This document shows positions 27,864 through 36,895 of a DNA stretch of 64,000 bases, piece after piece. The DNA comes from Prescottella agglutinans (GTDB lineage: Bacteria; Actinomycetota; Actinomycetes; Mycobacteriales; Mycobacteriaceae). Location of the stretch: contig NZ_RKLP01000004.1 in NCBI RefSeq assembly GCF_004011865.1, positions 248,001 to 312,000 on the forward strand, in the 5' to 3' direction. The position numbers were made by a program, and so were the translations under genes. The notes under the pieces were generated by a model. That model searched no databases. It was not told the DNA's origin and worked only from the letters and a program-made list of their open reading frames with translations. The first letter of the stretch is position 1. Each line of letters starts with the position of its first letter.

Positions 27864-30407
27864 CTACAGCCGCGGATCGACCGGTTCCGATTCGAGCGCC
27901 AGCACCGCGAACACCGCCTGGTGGATCTTCCACAACGGCTCCGCCCTCACCAGACGGTCGAGGGCCTCGACGCCGAGCGCGTCCTCCCGCAGCGCCATCG
28001 AGCGCTTGTGGTCCAGGGAACGCGCACGCAGCCGTTCCAGGTTCGCGGGTTCGGTGTAGTGCGGGCCGTAGATGAGCCGAAGGTACTCGCGGCCCCGTAC
28101 CTTGATCCCGGGTTGGACGCGGCGCCCGACCACACCGGCTCCGTACACCCGATTCCCGGACGGCTTCACCACCATCCCCTCGCCGCCGGACGCGGTGAGT
28201 TCCTCCCACCAGAGCGTGGCCGCCGCCGTCGACTCCTCGGAGTCCAGGTCCACGTGCACGCGGCGAGTGCCGGTCACCAGGTCGGGTGCTCCCTGTTCGA
28301 GCCGGTCCGCCACGGCCAGGTGCCATTCGTGAGGGCGCTCCCCGTAGGTTCTCCCCTCCGTGGCGAGAACCTGGAACGGCGCGACCCGCACCCCGTCCAG
28401 CCCGTCCGTCGGCCACACGTACCGGCGGTAGGCCGCGACGTAGCCGTCGATGTCCGCCCGCCGCGATCGGGTGCGCCGCTCCGCGTCGCCGACGTCGAGT
28501 CCGCGAGCGGACGCCTGGGCCAACACCTCCGCTCGTGCCCGCAGATCCGCGCCGGCGGCCGCGCCCACGGCGGCGTACTGCGCCCTGAGGAGCGGTTCCG
28601 CCTTCGCGGACCACGGCAACAGCTCGGTGTCCAACAGGATCCAGTCGGTGCCGAGTTCCTCCCACAGGCCGGCCCGCTCGACCGCGTCCGCGAGCCTGCG
28701 CACCAGTTTCTCGGTCAGCTCCTCGTCGAACACCCGGCGCCCGGTCCTCGTGTGGACGATCCCGGACAGACCGTCGCCGACGCCGAAACGCCTCTGCCCC
28801 ACGTCCGCGTCCCGGCACACGAGCGCGACCGCACGCGAGCCCATGTGCTTCTCCTCGCAGATCACGGATGCGATTCCGGCGCGACGGTACTCGGCGAAGA
28901 CCTCCGCGGGGTGCTCGAGCATTCCCGGTCGGGCGGACGTCGCGCACGGCGACATCGTCGGCGGCAGGTAGTACAGCCATTGTGGTGGGACCGCGAACCG
29001 GCTCATCACCTCGAGCGCGCCGGCCGCGTTCTCGGGACGGACCGAAACGCGGCCCCGCAGGGCGGTTTCCACGCCGCCGACCCCGACGACGTCGTCCAGG
29101 TCCAGGCCGTGCGGGTCCGGGGTCTGCCGATGCAGCGGCACGGTCGGCTCGTACCAGACCCGCTCGGCACAGACCGACACCGTCTCCTTCTCCGGGTAGC
29201 GGAGGGCCGACAAGTCACCGCCGAACACGCATCCGGTGTCCAGGCAGAGCGTGTTGTTGACCCACCGCAGCTCCGGCGTGGGCGTGTGCCCGTACAGGAC
29301 CATCGCCGCGCCCCGATAGTCCTGCGCCCACGGGTACCGGACCGGCAGGCCGAATTCGTCCGTCTCCCCGGTGGTCTCGCCGTACAACGCGAACGACCGC
29401 ACGCGCCCGGACGCCCGGTTGTGGTACTCCTCCTTCAGCCCGGCATGCGCGACGACCAGGCGTCCGTCGTCGAGCACGAGGTGCGCGACGAGACCGTCGC
29501 AGAAGGACGCGACCTGTTTCCGGAACTCGTCGCTCTCCCCGGACAGCTGCTCGAGCGTCTCGGCGAGACCGTGCGACGGCGTGACCTTGTGGCCGCGCAA
29601 CGCCTTCACCAGCTTGTTCTCGTGGTTGCCCGGTACCGCCAGGGCGTGGCCGGCCGCGACCATGCCCATGACCAGTCGTAGCACGCCCGGCGCGTCGGGT
29701 CCCCGGTCGACGTAGTCGCCGAGGAAGACCACAGTCCGCCCGTCCGGGTGGCGGGCGTCGACCGCACGTCCCTGTTCGTCGCGTTCGATCACGTATCCCA
29801 GTCGACCGAGCAATGTTTCGAGCTCGGCGCGGCAGCCGTGGATGTCACCGATCACATCGAAAGGACCGGTCAGGTCCCGGCGATCGCTGCGCAGCGGCAC
29901 ACGCTCGACGACGGCGGCAGCGATCTCCTCGGTACCGCTCAGCACGTGCACCGACCGAAAACCCTCGCGTGCCAGACCTTTCAGGGACCGGGTCAGGGCA
30001 CGGTGCTGGCGACGCACGACGTCGCGACCGAAGGAGCGGTCCGGCCTCGCCAGCGTGCGTTCGGCACACACCGCTTCCGGCAGGTCGAGCACGACCGCGA
30101 CGGGCAGCAGGTCGTGTCGCCTGGCGAGATCGATCAACGACTTCCTCGCGGCCGGTTGCACATTCGTGGCGTCGACGACGGTGAGACGGCCGGTGCGCAG
30201 GCGCTTGCTCACCACCAGTTCGAGCACCTCGAAGGCGTCGGCGGTGGCCTCCTGCGAGTTCGGGTCGTTGCTGACCAGTCCGCGACAGAAGTCGCTGGAG
30301 ACGGTCTCGAAGGGCCCGAAGTGGGCGGCCGCGAACGTGGACTTGCCCGATCCGCTGACCCCGATCAACACGACGAGACTGGGGTCCGGGATCTCCAGCA
30401 CGCTCAT
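27864..30407 (-). CDS. pnkp: Polynucleotide kinase-phosphatase RNA-repair enzyme (bacterial Pnkp)
   Basis: The 847-aa three-domain enzyme is close in size to Clostridium thermocellum Pnkp (~870 aa). A 5'-kinase P-loop GVSGSGKST is near residue 17. The central metallophosphoesterase has GDIHGC, GDYVDRGPD and GNHE (residues ~185-260), which heals 2',3'-cyclic phosphate ends. The C-terminal ligase-type adenylyltransferase has its nucleophile Lys in CEEKHMGSRA. It acts with Hen1, encoded just upstream. The ATG at 30407 overlaps the hen1 stop by 4 nt. Confidence 0.95.
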   Translation of the reverse strand: MSVLEIPDPSLVVLIGVSGSGKSTFAAAHFGPFETVSSDFCRGLVSNDPNSQEATADAFEVLELVVSKRLRTGRLTVVDATNVQPAARKSLIDLARRHDLLPVAVVLDLPEAVCAERTLARPDRSFGRDVVRRQHRALTRSLKGLAREGFRSVHVLSGTEEIAAAVVERVPLRSDRRDLTGPFDVIGDIHGCRAELETLLGRLGYVIERDEQGRAVDARHPDGRTVVFLGDYVDRGPDAPGVLRLVMGMVAAGHALAVPGNHENKLVKALRGHKVTPSHGLAETLEQLSGESDEFRKQVASFCDGLVAHLVLDDGRLVVAHAGLKEEYHNRASGRVRSFALYGETTGETDEFGLPVRYPWAQDYRGAAMVLYGHTPTPELRWVNNTLCLDTGCVFGGDLSALRYPEKETVSVCAERVWYEPTVPLHRQTPDPHGLDLDDVVGVGGVETALRGRVSVRPENAAGALEVMSRFAVPPQWLYYLPPTMSPCATSARPGMLEHPAEVFAEYRRAGIASVICEEKHMGSRAVALVCRDADVGQRRFGVGDGLSGIVHTRTGRRVFDEELTEKLVRRLADAVERAGLWEELGTDWILLDTELLPWSAKAEPLLRAQYAAVGAAAGADLRARAEVLAQASARGLDVGDAERRTRSRRADIDGYVAAYRRYVWPTDGLDGVRVAPFQVLATEGRTYGERPHEWHLAVADRLEQGAPDLVTGTRRVHVDLDSEESTAAATLWWEELTASGGEGMVVKPSGNRVYGAGVVGRRVQPGIKVRGREYLRLIYGPHYTEPANLERLRARSLDHKRSMALREDALGVEALDRLVRAEPLWKIHQAVFAVLALESEPVDPRL

Positions 30408-31804
30408 TTCTTCGCTCCTTCGCGGGTGAAGACGGCCAGTTGGGTGGGCGCGCCGACGCTCTCGTCGAGTGGCCCGACCGGCGCGAACCCGACCGTGTAG
30501 CCGTACGTGGACGCGATCGTCTCGGCCCACTCCCGGAACTGGTCGCGGTCGAACTCGAATCGGTGGTCGGGGTGCCGGAAGGCTCCCGGGGCCAGTGTCG
30601 GATACAGCGGGTTGTACTCGGAGTTCGGTGTCGTCACCACCACGGTGCGGGGACGCATCTCGCCGAACACGGAGCGCTCGAGCGCGGGAAGCCGGGGCGG
30701 ATCGACGTGCTCGATCACCTCCATCAGCACGGCCGCGTCGAACCCGGCGAGACGGCTGTCCCGGTAGACCACCGACGAGTGCAACAGTGAGAGTCGTTCG
30801 CGCTGGGCGTCGGAGAACTCGTCGGCGCGCAGACGCCGCCGTGCGCGCTGCAGTTCCCCATCACTGACGTCGACGCCGACGATCCGGGTGAACTGCGGTC
30901 GCGCGGCCAGTTCCCGCAGAAGCCGGCCGTCACCGCACCCGACATCGACCACGCGCGCCGCGCCGGCCTCTGCGAGCACGGCCAGCACCGCGTCGGCGCG
31001 GAGATCGGCCAGCCGCGGATCCCGGGACCGGGCATCGTCGCCGCGGGGGGCGTCGGTGTCGTCGGACAGCAGATCCGCCAACGACTGGACGAGTTCACGC
31101 TGATGCGCCAGATAGCGCGCACCGATCAACTCCGACTCGGGGTGGCCGGGCAACCACTCGCCCGCAGTCCGGACGAGCTTCTCGGTCTCCTCCCGGCCCA
31201 CCCAGTAGTGCTTCACGTCGTCGAGCACCGGCAGCAGGACGTACAGGTGTCGGAGCGCCTCCGACACCGTCAGGGTGGCCGTCATCGTGAGGTCCACGTA
31301 CTCGGAGGCACCCCATTCAGGCAGTTCCCCATCGAGGGGTATCGACTCCGCCGTCACGGCCCATCCCAGAGGCCCGAACAGGCGGGCGGGCAGGTCCGGT
31401 CCGCCCCGCGACGGCAACACGGGGACGCGGATCGTCAACCGCGCGGGACGATCGGTCAGTTCGGGATGCGATCGGCAGGTCCCGGCTAGCGCCGTGCCGA
31501 ACACCCGCCCGAGCGCAACGGCGAGCATCGACGACGCGGCGTACGGGCGGTCGTTGACGTACTGCCCCAACGCGAATCCGTCGCGGCCTCTCCGCATCCG
31601 GCTGCGAGCCAGATCGATCGGATCGACGTCGAGCATCAACGCCACGGTGCATCGCTGCTCGCCGACCTCGGGGTACAGCACCGTCGCGCTTCCGACGGAG
31701 AGGTCGAACTCCTGGACCCGGTCCGGGTGCTTGTGCAGTAGGTATCCGAGGTCGGACGCGTCGGACCAGTTCCCCCCGGCCTCCGCTGTCAGCGTGAGCA
31801 GCAT
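30404..31804 (-). CDS. hen1: RNA 3'-terminal 2'-O-methyltransferase Hen1
   Basis: The 466-aa protein has a bacterial Hen1 N-terminal region (residues ~1-240, starting MLLTLTAEAGGNWSDASDLGYLLHKHP) that stimulates Pnkp ligase activity in the characterised system. A methyltransferase domain follows with the SAM loop VVDVGCGDGRLL, the metal-binding EVIEHVDPPRL region, and TTPNSEYN...HPDHRFEFDRDQF. Methylation of the repaired 3' end protects RNA from being cut again at that site. ATG at 31804 begins the operon with pnkp. Confidence 0.95.
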   Translation of the reverse strand: MLLTLTAEAGGNWSDASDLGYLLHKHPDRVQEFDLSVGSATVLYPEVGEQRCTVALMLDVDPIDLARSRMRRGRDGFALGQYVNDRPYAASSMLAVALGRVFGTALAGTCRSHPELTDRPARLTIRVPVLPSRGGPDLPARLFGPLGWAVTAESIPLDGELPEWGASEYVDLTMTATLTVSEALRHLYVLLPVLDDVKHYWVGREETEKLVRTAGEWLPGHPESELIGARYLAHQRELVQSLADLLSDDTDAPRGDDARSRDPRLADLRADAVLAVLAEAGAARVVDVGCGDGRLLRELAARPQFTRIVGVDVSDGELQRARRRLRADEFSDAQRERLSLLHSSVVYRDSRLAGFDAAVLMEVIEHVDPPRLPALERSVFGEMRPRTVVVTTPNSEYNPLYPTLAPGAFRHPDHRFEFDRDQFREWAETIASTYGYTVGFAPVGPLDESVGAPTQLAVFTREGAKK

Positions 31805-31858
31805 GCCCGGACGCTATCAGGGCGATCCGGGACAATCACGACATTTTCGGATCGGGGC

Positions 31859-32527
31859 TCAGCGCCGCCTCAGGGCGCTCTCGAGGATGCCCTGACCGAC
31901 CTCGAGGGTGCGCTGCACCTCGTCCGGCGTCAGCCGCAGCCGATCCGGCCGGAAGCTCAACGCGGTCACCCCGTTCCACGCCCCCCAGAGAAACCGCATC
32001 ACCTCACGCGGGGGCACCTCCCGGACACTGCCGTCCGCCATCGCCTCGATCAGATCCTGTTCGACGATCCCGACCAGAGCCTCGACGCGGGCAGCGACCC
32101 GATCCTCGATCTCGACCAGCGCCGGGTCGGCCTGCGGATCGAGGACCCGCAACGCCACCATCTGGAAGTGCTCGGGGTATTCGAGGGCGAATCGCATGTA
32201 CGCGTGCCCCGCAGCGAGGACGCGGTCGAGCGGCGGGAGCGCCCTGTCCACCGCGGCCATCGCCTCGGTGTTGACCTCGAGCGCCTGGTCGACCAGCGCG
32301 AGGTAGAGGCCCTCCTTGGATTGGAAGTGGAAATACACCGCACCCACCGAGACGTCGGCGGCTTCGGCGATCTCCTCGATCGTCGCGCGCCGCACGCCCC
32401 GCGCGGCGAAGAGTGTGCGGGCAGCCGTCATGATCGCCCCTCGTGTCCGGGCGCGGCGGCGGTCCGGACGACGGGCACGCCGATCGAGGGCGGGGGTCCC
32501 CGACGGGTCTGCAGGTTCGGTGTCCAT
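31859..32527 (-). CDS. TetR-family transcriptional regulator
   Basis: The 222-aa regulator has an N-terminal helix-turn-helix (RGAIMTAARTLFAARG...TIEEIAEAADVSVGAVYFHFQSKEGLYLA, residues ~30-75). Its first 28 residues are an Arg/Asp-rich extension, and the C-terminal ligand domain is unremarkable. It is the third gene of an apparent operon with the membrane protein and the nitrilase-family enzyme (19 nt from the former), so it may control that operon. The ligand is unknown. Confidence 0.88.
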   Translation of the reverse strand: MDTEPADPSGTPALDRRARRPDRRRARTRGAIMTAARTLFAARGVRRATIEEIAEAADVSVGAVYFHFQSKEGLYLALVDQALEVNTEAMAAVDRALPPLDRVLAAGHAYMRFALEYPEHFQMVALRVLDPQADPALVEIEDRVAARVEALVGIVEQDLIEAMADGSVREVPPREVMRFLWGAWNGVTALSFRPDRLRLTPDEVQRTLEVGQGILESALRRR

Positions 32528-32546
32528 GCGCGAAGTGTCTGCGGCG

Positions 32547-33014
32547 CTAACGCGCGCGGTAGCGCCGCTGCGCCGTCCGGGCCATACCGCAGAAACCGAT
32601 CGACGTCGTGACGAAGGATCCCGCCACCGAAGCCAGGTACGCCGGCCGATCCTCGAGGTCCGGCCGGAATGCCAGCGGGAGGAAGGCGAACGCATTCGTC
32701 CAGGCGCCCACCGCCAGGGCCGTCGTCGTGAGGCGCGGAGCCGCGGGGACGGCCATCCCGCAGATCGCCGTGAACCCGCCGAGCATGGCCAGGTCGAGGT
32801 GCCACTGCCGGATTCGTTGCGGCGCACGGATACCGAGTGCACGCATCGTCTCCGGCCGCTTCCTGACCGCGGCGAAGACCCAGCCCGACAGCGCGCCGGC
32901 GGCGAGTTCGGTCAGCCCGCTGACGACGAGGGCCGACGGCGCTGTAGTGACGAGCGCCGGCGGCGCCGTGGTGACGAGGGCCGGCGACACTGTGGTCATA
33001 TCACTGCCGCTCAT
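32547..33014 (-). CDS. Small four-helix integral membrane protein
   Basis: The 155-aa protein has four predicted membrane helices: near residues 28-47, LDLAMLGGFTAICGMAVPA, LTTTALAVGAWTNAFAFLPLAF, and AYLASVAGSFVTTSIGFCG. The N-terminus has two short repeats of PALVTTAP. I do not recognise the family with certainty; the GAWTN...FLPLAF pattern is reminiscent of hydroxylaminobenzene mutase-like proteins. ATG at 33014 overlaps the stop of the upstream nitrilase-family gene by 4 nt. Confidence 0.75.
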   Translation of the reverse strand: MSGSDMTTVSPALVTTAPPALVTTAPSALVVSGLTELAAGALSGWVFAAVRKRPETMRALGIRAPQRIRQWHLDLAMLGGFTAICGMAVPAAPRLTTTALAVGAWTNAFAFLPLAFRPDLEDRPAYLASVAGSFVTTSIGFCGMARTAQRRYRAR

Positions 33015-33967
33015 CGGAGGGCTCCTTCGGGCCGATGCGCCAGATGCCCGCGGGTCCGGGCGTACTGCGTCCGGCCGTAGGGATTCTGATAGGCCCACGC
33101 GAGGGTGGGAAGGACACCGCGTTTCTGCAGCCAGAACCGGTCGGGCAGCGGTCGTGGAGTCGACCGGCCGAGCACGACGTCGGCGACCGCGAGCCCCGGG
33201 CCCTCGTCGCGCCGGCGGAGTGCCAGGACCGTGCCGTCGGCGGCGGTCACGGAGGCGCCGCCCTCGTAGTGGCCGCCGTAGGCCACCCCGACGAGCGGCA
33301 TCGGACAGTTGAGCGATCCGGAGTGGGCCGCGTGCACGACGGGTGCGCCGCAGTAGGTCGCAAACACGGACGGCGCCTCGACGGCCCGGGTGCTGTTGCG
33401 CTGCTGGAGCCATCGGGTCAACGGGCGGGGCGGCCACGCCGGGATCGACCACCAGCCGGATCCGGACAACACGAGGTCGACCTGACCGGCCAGCCGCTCG
33501 GCGGTCTGGGTGCGCAGCAGCTCCCAGCACATCGCCGCGCCGATCATGTTCTCCCCGGCTGGAATCCGACCCGGATCCCCACCGCCGACGTACAGCGAGT
33601 TCTCCCACATCGTCGGGACGTCCTTGTCGTGCCGCCCGAGGATCGCACCGTCCGGACCGGCCAGGAGGAAGGCGTTCCGGACGTGCCCGTCGGCATCGCG
33701 GACGAGGCTCGAGCCTCCGATGTGGACGCCGTGGGTGCGGGCCAGATCCTGCAGCAGCCGGGTGGGCGCGCCGTCCGCGGCCGGCGCGTTCTGCGCCAAC
33801 TCGGGCCGGTTCGCGACGCCCGTCGAGAAGAACTCCGGCAGCACGATCCATTCCGCGCCCTCGTGGACCGCCCGCTCCGCCAGGCCCGAGCACATTGCCA
33901 GGTTCGCGTCGATGTTGCCCACTTCGGCTTCCACCTGGAGCGCAGCCACACGTATCGATTTCGTCAT
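33011..33967 (-). CDS. Carbon-nitrogen hydrolase (nitrilase superfamily)
   Basis: The 318-aa enzyme shows the Glu-Lys-Cys triad: Glu45 in VLPEFFST, Lys115 in GRHDKDVPTMWEN, and Cys147 in AAMCWELLRT. Such enzymes hydrolyse amides or nitriles. The Trp/Pro-rich insert after SGSGWWSIPAWPPRP could shape the substrate pocket. ATG at 33967 was preferred to a GTG-type start upstream. It is the first gene of a three-gene operon with a membrane protein and a TetR regulator. The substrate is unknown. Confidence 0.88.
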   Translation of the reverse strand: MTKSIRVAALQVEAEVGNIDANLAMCSGLAERAVHEGAEWIVLPEFFSTGVANRPELAQNAPAADGAPTRLLQDLARTHGVHIGGSSLVRDADGHVRNAFLLAGPDGAILGRHDKDVPTMWENSLYVGGGDPGRIPAGENMIGAAMCWELLRTQTAERLAGQVDLVLSGSGWWSIPAWPPRPLTRWLQQRNSTRAVEAPSVFATYCGAPVVHAAHSGSLNCPMPLVGVAYGGHYEGGASVTAADGTVLALRRRDEGPGLAVADVVLGRSTPRPLPDRFWLQKRGVLPTLAWAYQNPYGRTQYARTRGHLAHRPEGALR

Positions 33968-34145
33968 CTCGACACCCAATCGTCGGGGCAAGTTCTGAAC
34001 ACGACTGCAAATCTGAATCCGACTCTAAAATTGTCGCCGGTCGGACACAAGAGGCCTGGACAAACGGGGCATTTCAACCCGGTATCGAAGTGGAAACGGC
34101 CGTCGCGGTCGATCCGGATCGGGCAGCACCCGCCCCGCCGGCGGC

Positions 34146-35624
34146 TCAGGCCTCCTGCGCCGCCTTCTCCGCGGCCTGCGCCTGCGCCACCTGCTTGGGC
34201 GTGAACGTGATGAACAGCGCGGCCACGCCCGCCAGGAGGGCGAGGATCGCACAGCCCAGCAGTGCGAACGTGTAGCCCTCGCTGAGCGCGGACAGTTGGT
34301 CCGGCGTCATGTACACGGCGACGCCGGAGATCCCGCCGAGCGACAGTGTCTTCGATGTGGCCATCGCGCCGACGATCGCGAGACCCACCGGGCCGAACAG
34401 CGTCTGCGCCACCTGGGCGATCGCGGCCAGCGGACCGATCTCGTGCGGGCCGACACCGGCGATCGCGCACAGCGGCAGCGGCACCACCGCGAGGCCGACA
34501 CCGAAGCCGACGGCGACGACGAGCGCGAACAGGTTCCCGACGTAGGTGGCGGCGGCGTCGAGCGTTGACCCGTACAGCAGGCCGACGAACGTGATGACCA
34601 TGCCGGTCACGACGAGCCAGCGGGCCTGGACCTTCACCGCGAGCTTGGACGCGACGAACGCGGCGGCACCGAGGCCGAAGGCGAACGGCACGAAAGCGAG
34701 GCCCGCACGCAGCGGCGTGTAGCCGAGGATGTCCTGGACGAACAGAGCCACGAACGGGGCCAGCGAGAACATCACCATGCCGACGAGGGCGATGGAGATG
34801 AAGGTGGCGACGCGGCTGCGGTTACGGAACAGGGAGAACGGCAGCAGCGGGTTCTCCGCGCGGCGCTCGACCGCGAGGAAGCCGCCGAGCAGGACCAGTC
34901 CGCCGATCAGCCCGACGAGGACCGGCCAACTTCCCCAGCCCATCTCGGGTCCCTCGGTGAACCCGTATACGACGGCCGCACAGCCGAGGGTCGCGAGGAT
35001 GGCGCCCGGCACGTCCAGCTTGAGCCGCTCCGCCCCGGTCTCGGTCAGCGCACGGAACGCGAACAGCAGGATCACCACGCCGATCGGCACGTTGATGAGG
35101 AAGATCCAGCGCCATGACAACTCGGTGAGCGCGCCACCGATGATCAGGCCGGCGACCGAGCCGACACCCGTCATCGCCGCGAAGATCGCGATGGCCTGGT
35201 TGCGCACCGGCCCGGGCGCGAACGTCGTGGCCACCAGCGCCAGCGCGGTCGGTGACGCGATCGCGGCACCGACACCCTGCAGGGCGCGGGCGGCGACCAG
35301 CGTGGCCTCGTTGACCGCGAGTCCGCACAGCAGCGAGGTGATCGTGAACAGTGCGACGCCGCCGATGAAGACCCGTTTACGCCCGAAGGAGTCGCCCAGT
35401 CGGCCGCCGAGCAGCATCAGGCCGCCGTACGTGAGCGCGTACGACGTGATGACCCAGTTGCGGCCGGAGTCGCTGAGCCCCAGGTCCTCCTGGATCTTGG
35501 CGAGCGCGAGCGAGGCGACGGTGCCGTCGAGCACCATCATCAGCTGCATGCCGCTGAGGACGATGATCGCGAGGCCGAACGCCCGCGTGGTCACGGGGTA
35601 CTTCACGACGGTGGAGTCAGACAC
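34146..35624 (-). CDS. efpA: EfpA-like MFS drug efflux transporter (DHA2, 14 TM)
   Basis: The 492-aa membrane protein is of the 14-helix DHA2 group. The N-terminal MVLDGTVASLALAKIQEDL, WVITSYALTYGGLMLLGGRLGDSFGRKR and the central RAENPLLPFSLFRNR are typical of the EfpA branch. EfpA in M. tuberculosis lies beside cysG as here and exports toxic compounds or lipids. The GTG at 35624 starts 11 nt after the cysG stop, so the gene is likely co-transcribed with the cobalamin/siroheme genes. A low-complexity A/Q/E tail ends the protein. Confidence 0.88.
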   Translation of the reverse strand: MSDSTVVKYPVTTRAFGLAIIVLSGMQLMMVLDGTVASLALAKIQEDLGLSDSGRNWVITSYALTYGGLMLLGGRLGDSFGRKRVFIGGVALFTITSLLCGLAVNEATLVAARALQGVGAAIASPTALALVATTFAPGPVRNQAIAIFAAMTGVGSVAGLIIGGALTELSWRWIFLINVPIGVVILLFAFRALTETGAERLKLDVPGAILATLGCAAVVYGFTEGPEMGWGSWPVLVGLIGGLVLLGGFLAVERRAENPLLPFSLFRNRSRVATFISIALVGMVMFSLAPFVALFVQDILGYTPLRAGLAFVPFAFGLGAAAFVASKLAVKVQARWLVVTGMVITFVGLLYGSTLDAAATYVGNLFALVVAVGFGVGLAVVPLPLCAIAGVGPHEIGPLAAIAQVAQTLFGPVGLAIVGAMATSKTLSLGGISGVAVYMTPDQLSALSEGYTFALLGCAILALLAGVAALFITFTPKQVAQAQAAEKAAQEA

Positions 35625-35635
35625 GAGAGTTCACG

Positions 35636-36862
35636 TTACCGAGCGTCCGCGGAGAATCCGGCCACAGTGCCGATCACCACGATCGCCGGCGGTCGAATGT
35701 TCTCCTCGCGCACCCGCGCGGCGACGGTCGCGAGGTCGGCCCGCAGCACCCGCTGGGTGCGCAGCGTCCCCTCCTGGATCACGGTGACCGGGGTGTCGGC
35801 GGGGCGTCCGCCGTCGGCCAGGACGGCCGCGAACTGCTCGATCCGCTCGACCGCCATCAGCAGCACGATGGTCCCGCGCAGCTTCGCGAGCGCGGACCAG
35901 TCGACCAGCGAGTCCGGGTGGTCGGGCGCCACATGCCCGCTGACGACGACGAACTCGTGCGTCACACCACGGTGGGTGACGGGGATCCCCGCCGCGGACG
36001 GCACCGAGATCGCGCTGGTGATGCCGGGAACCACGGTCACGGGGACGCCGGCCGCCGCGCACGCCTCGAGTTCCTCGAAGCCGCGGCCGAAGACGTACGG
36101 GTCCCCGCCCTTCAGCCGGACGACGAACTTGCCGGCCTTCGCGCCGTCGATCAACGCGGCGTTGATCGCCTCCTGCGCCATCGCCCGGCCGTACGGGATC
36201 TTCGCGGCGTCGATCACCTCGACGTGCGGGCCCAGCTCGGCCAGCAGTTCCGGAGGCGCGAGTCGGTCGGCGACGACGACGTCGGCGCGCGCGAGCAGGC
36301 GACGGCCGCGCACCGTGATGAGGTCCGGGTCGCCCGGGCCGCCGCCGACGAGCGCGACACCGGGTGCGGGCGCCTCGTCGGTGTCGGAGACCGCACCGGA
36401 CTGCAGCGCCTCCACCAGTGCGGTGCGCACGGCTGCGGACCGGCGGTGTGCGCCTCCGGCGAGGACACCGATGCTGAGCCCCTCGTAGGTCCCGGTGGCC
36501 GGCGTGACCGCGGTGCCCTCGCGGGCGCTGTCGGCGCGGACGCAGAAGATGCGGCTGCGTTCGGCCTCGGCGACGATCGCCGCGTTGGTCGCGGGTTCGT
36601 CGGTGCAGGCCATTGCGTACCAGGCGCCGTCGAGGTCGCCGTCGCGGTAGTCGCGCAGTTCCAGCGTGATCTGTCCGGACGTCGCCATGCCCTCGACCGC
36701 GGGCGTGACCTCGCGGGCGATGAGGTGGACGCGGGCACCGGACGCGACCAGCAGGCCGAGGCGGCGCTGCGCGACGGTGCCGCCACCGACCACCACGACA
36801 CGACGGTCCGTCAGGTTGAGCCCGACCAGGTAGCTGGTCTCGTCACCGGCGGAAGCAGACAC
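35636..36862 (-). CDS. cysG: Siroheme/cobalamin bifunctional enzyme CysG-like (uroporphyrinogen-III methyltransferase + precorrin-2 dehydrogenase)
   Basis: The 408-aa fusion has an N-terminal NAD-dependent precorrin-2 dehydrogenase part (VVVVGGGTVAQRRLGLL, residues ~20-165). Its C-terminal SAM uroporphyrin-III C-methyltransferase has ALVGGGPGDPDLITVRG, IPYGR, VRLKGGDPYVFGRG and PVTHRG. It makes precorrin-2/sirohydrochlorin for siroheme and B12. The GTG at 36862 has GGGGAG upstream; a second in-frame GTG lies at 36880. It sits in the riboswitch-led operon, 33 nt after the cobE-like gene. Confidence 0.95.
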   Translation of the reverse strand: MSASAGDETSYLVGLNLTDRRVVVVGGGTVAQRRLGLLVASGARVHLIAREVTPAVEGMATSGQITLELRDYRDGDLDGAWYAMACTDEPATNAAIVAEAERSRIFCVRADSAREGTAVTPATGTYEGLSIGVLAGGAHRRSAAVRTALVEALQSGAVSDTDEAPAPGVALVGGGPGDPDLITVRGRRLLARADVVVADRLAPPELLAELGPHVEVIDAAKIPYGRAMAQEAINAALIDGAKAGKFVVRLKGGDPYVFGRGFEELEACAAAGVPVTVVPGITSAISVPSAAGIPVTHRGVTHEFVVVSGHVAPDHPDSLVDWSALAKLRGTIVLLMAVERIEQFAAVLADGGRPADTPVTVIQEGTLRTQRVLRADLATVAARVREENIRPPAIVVIGTVAGFSADAR

Positions 36863-36895
36863 TCGTCTCCCCGTTCTCACAATTCATGCGGATGT

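Noticed and set aside
36862-36880. A longer start for cysG at GTG 36880
   Set aside because: The GTG at 36862 has a better-placed GGGGAG and gives a length close to the mycobacterial protein, though the longer form cannot be fully excluded.
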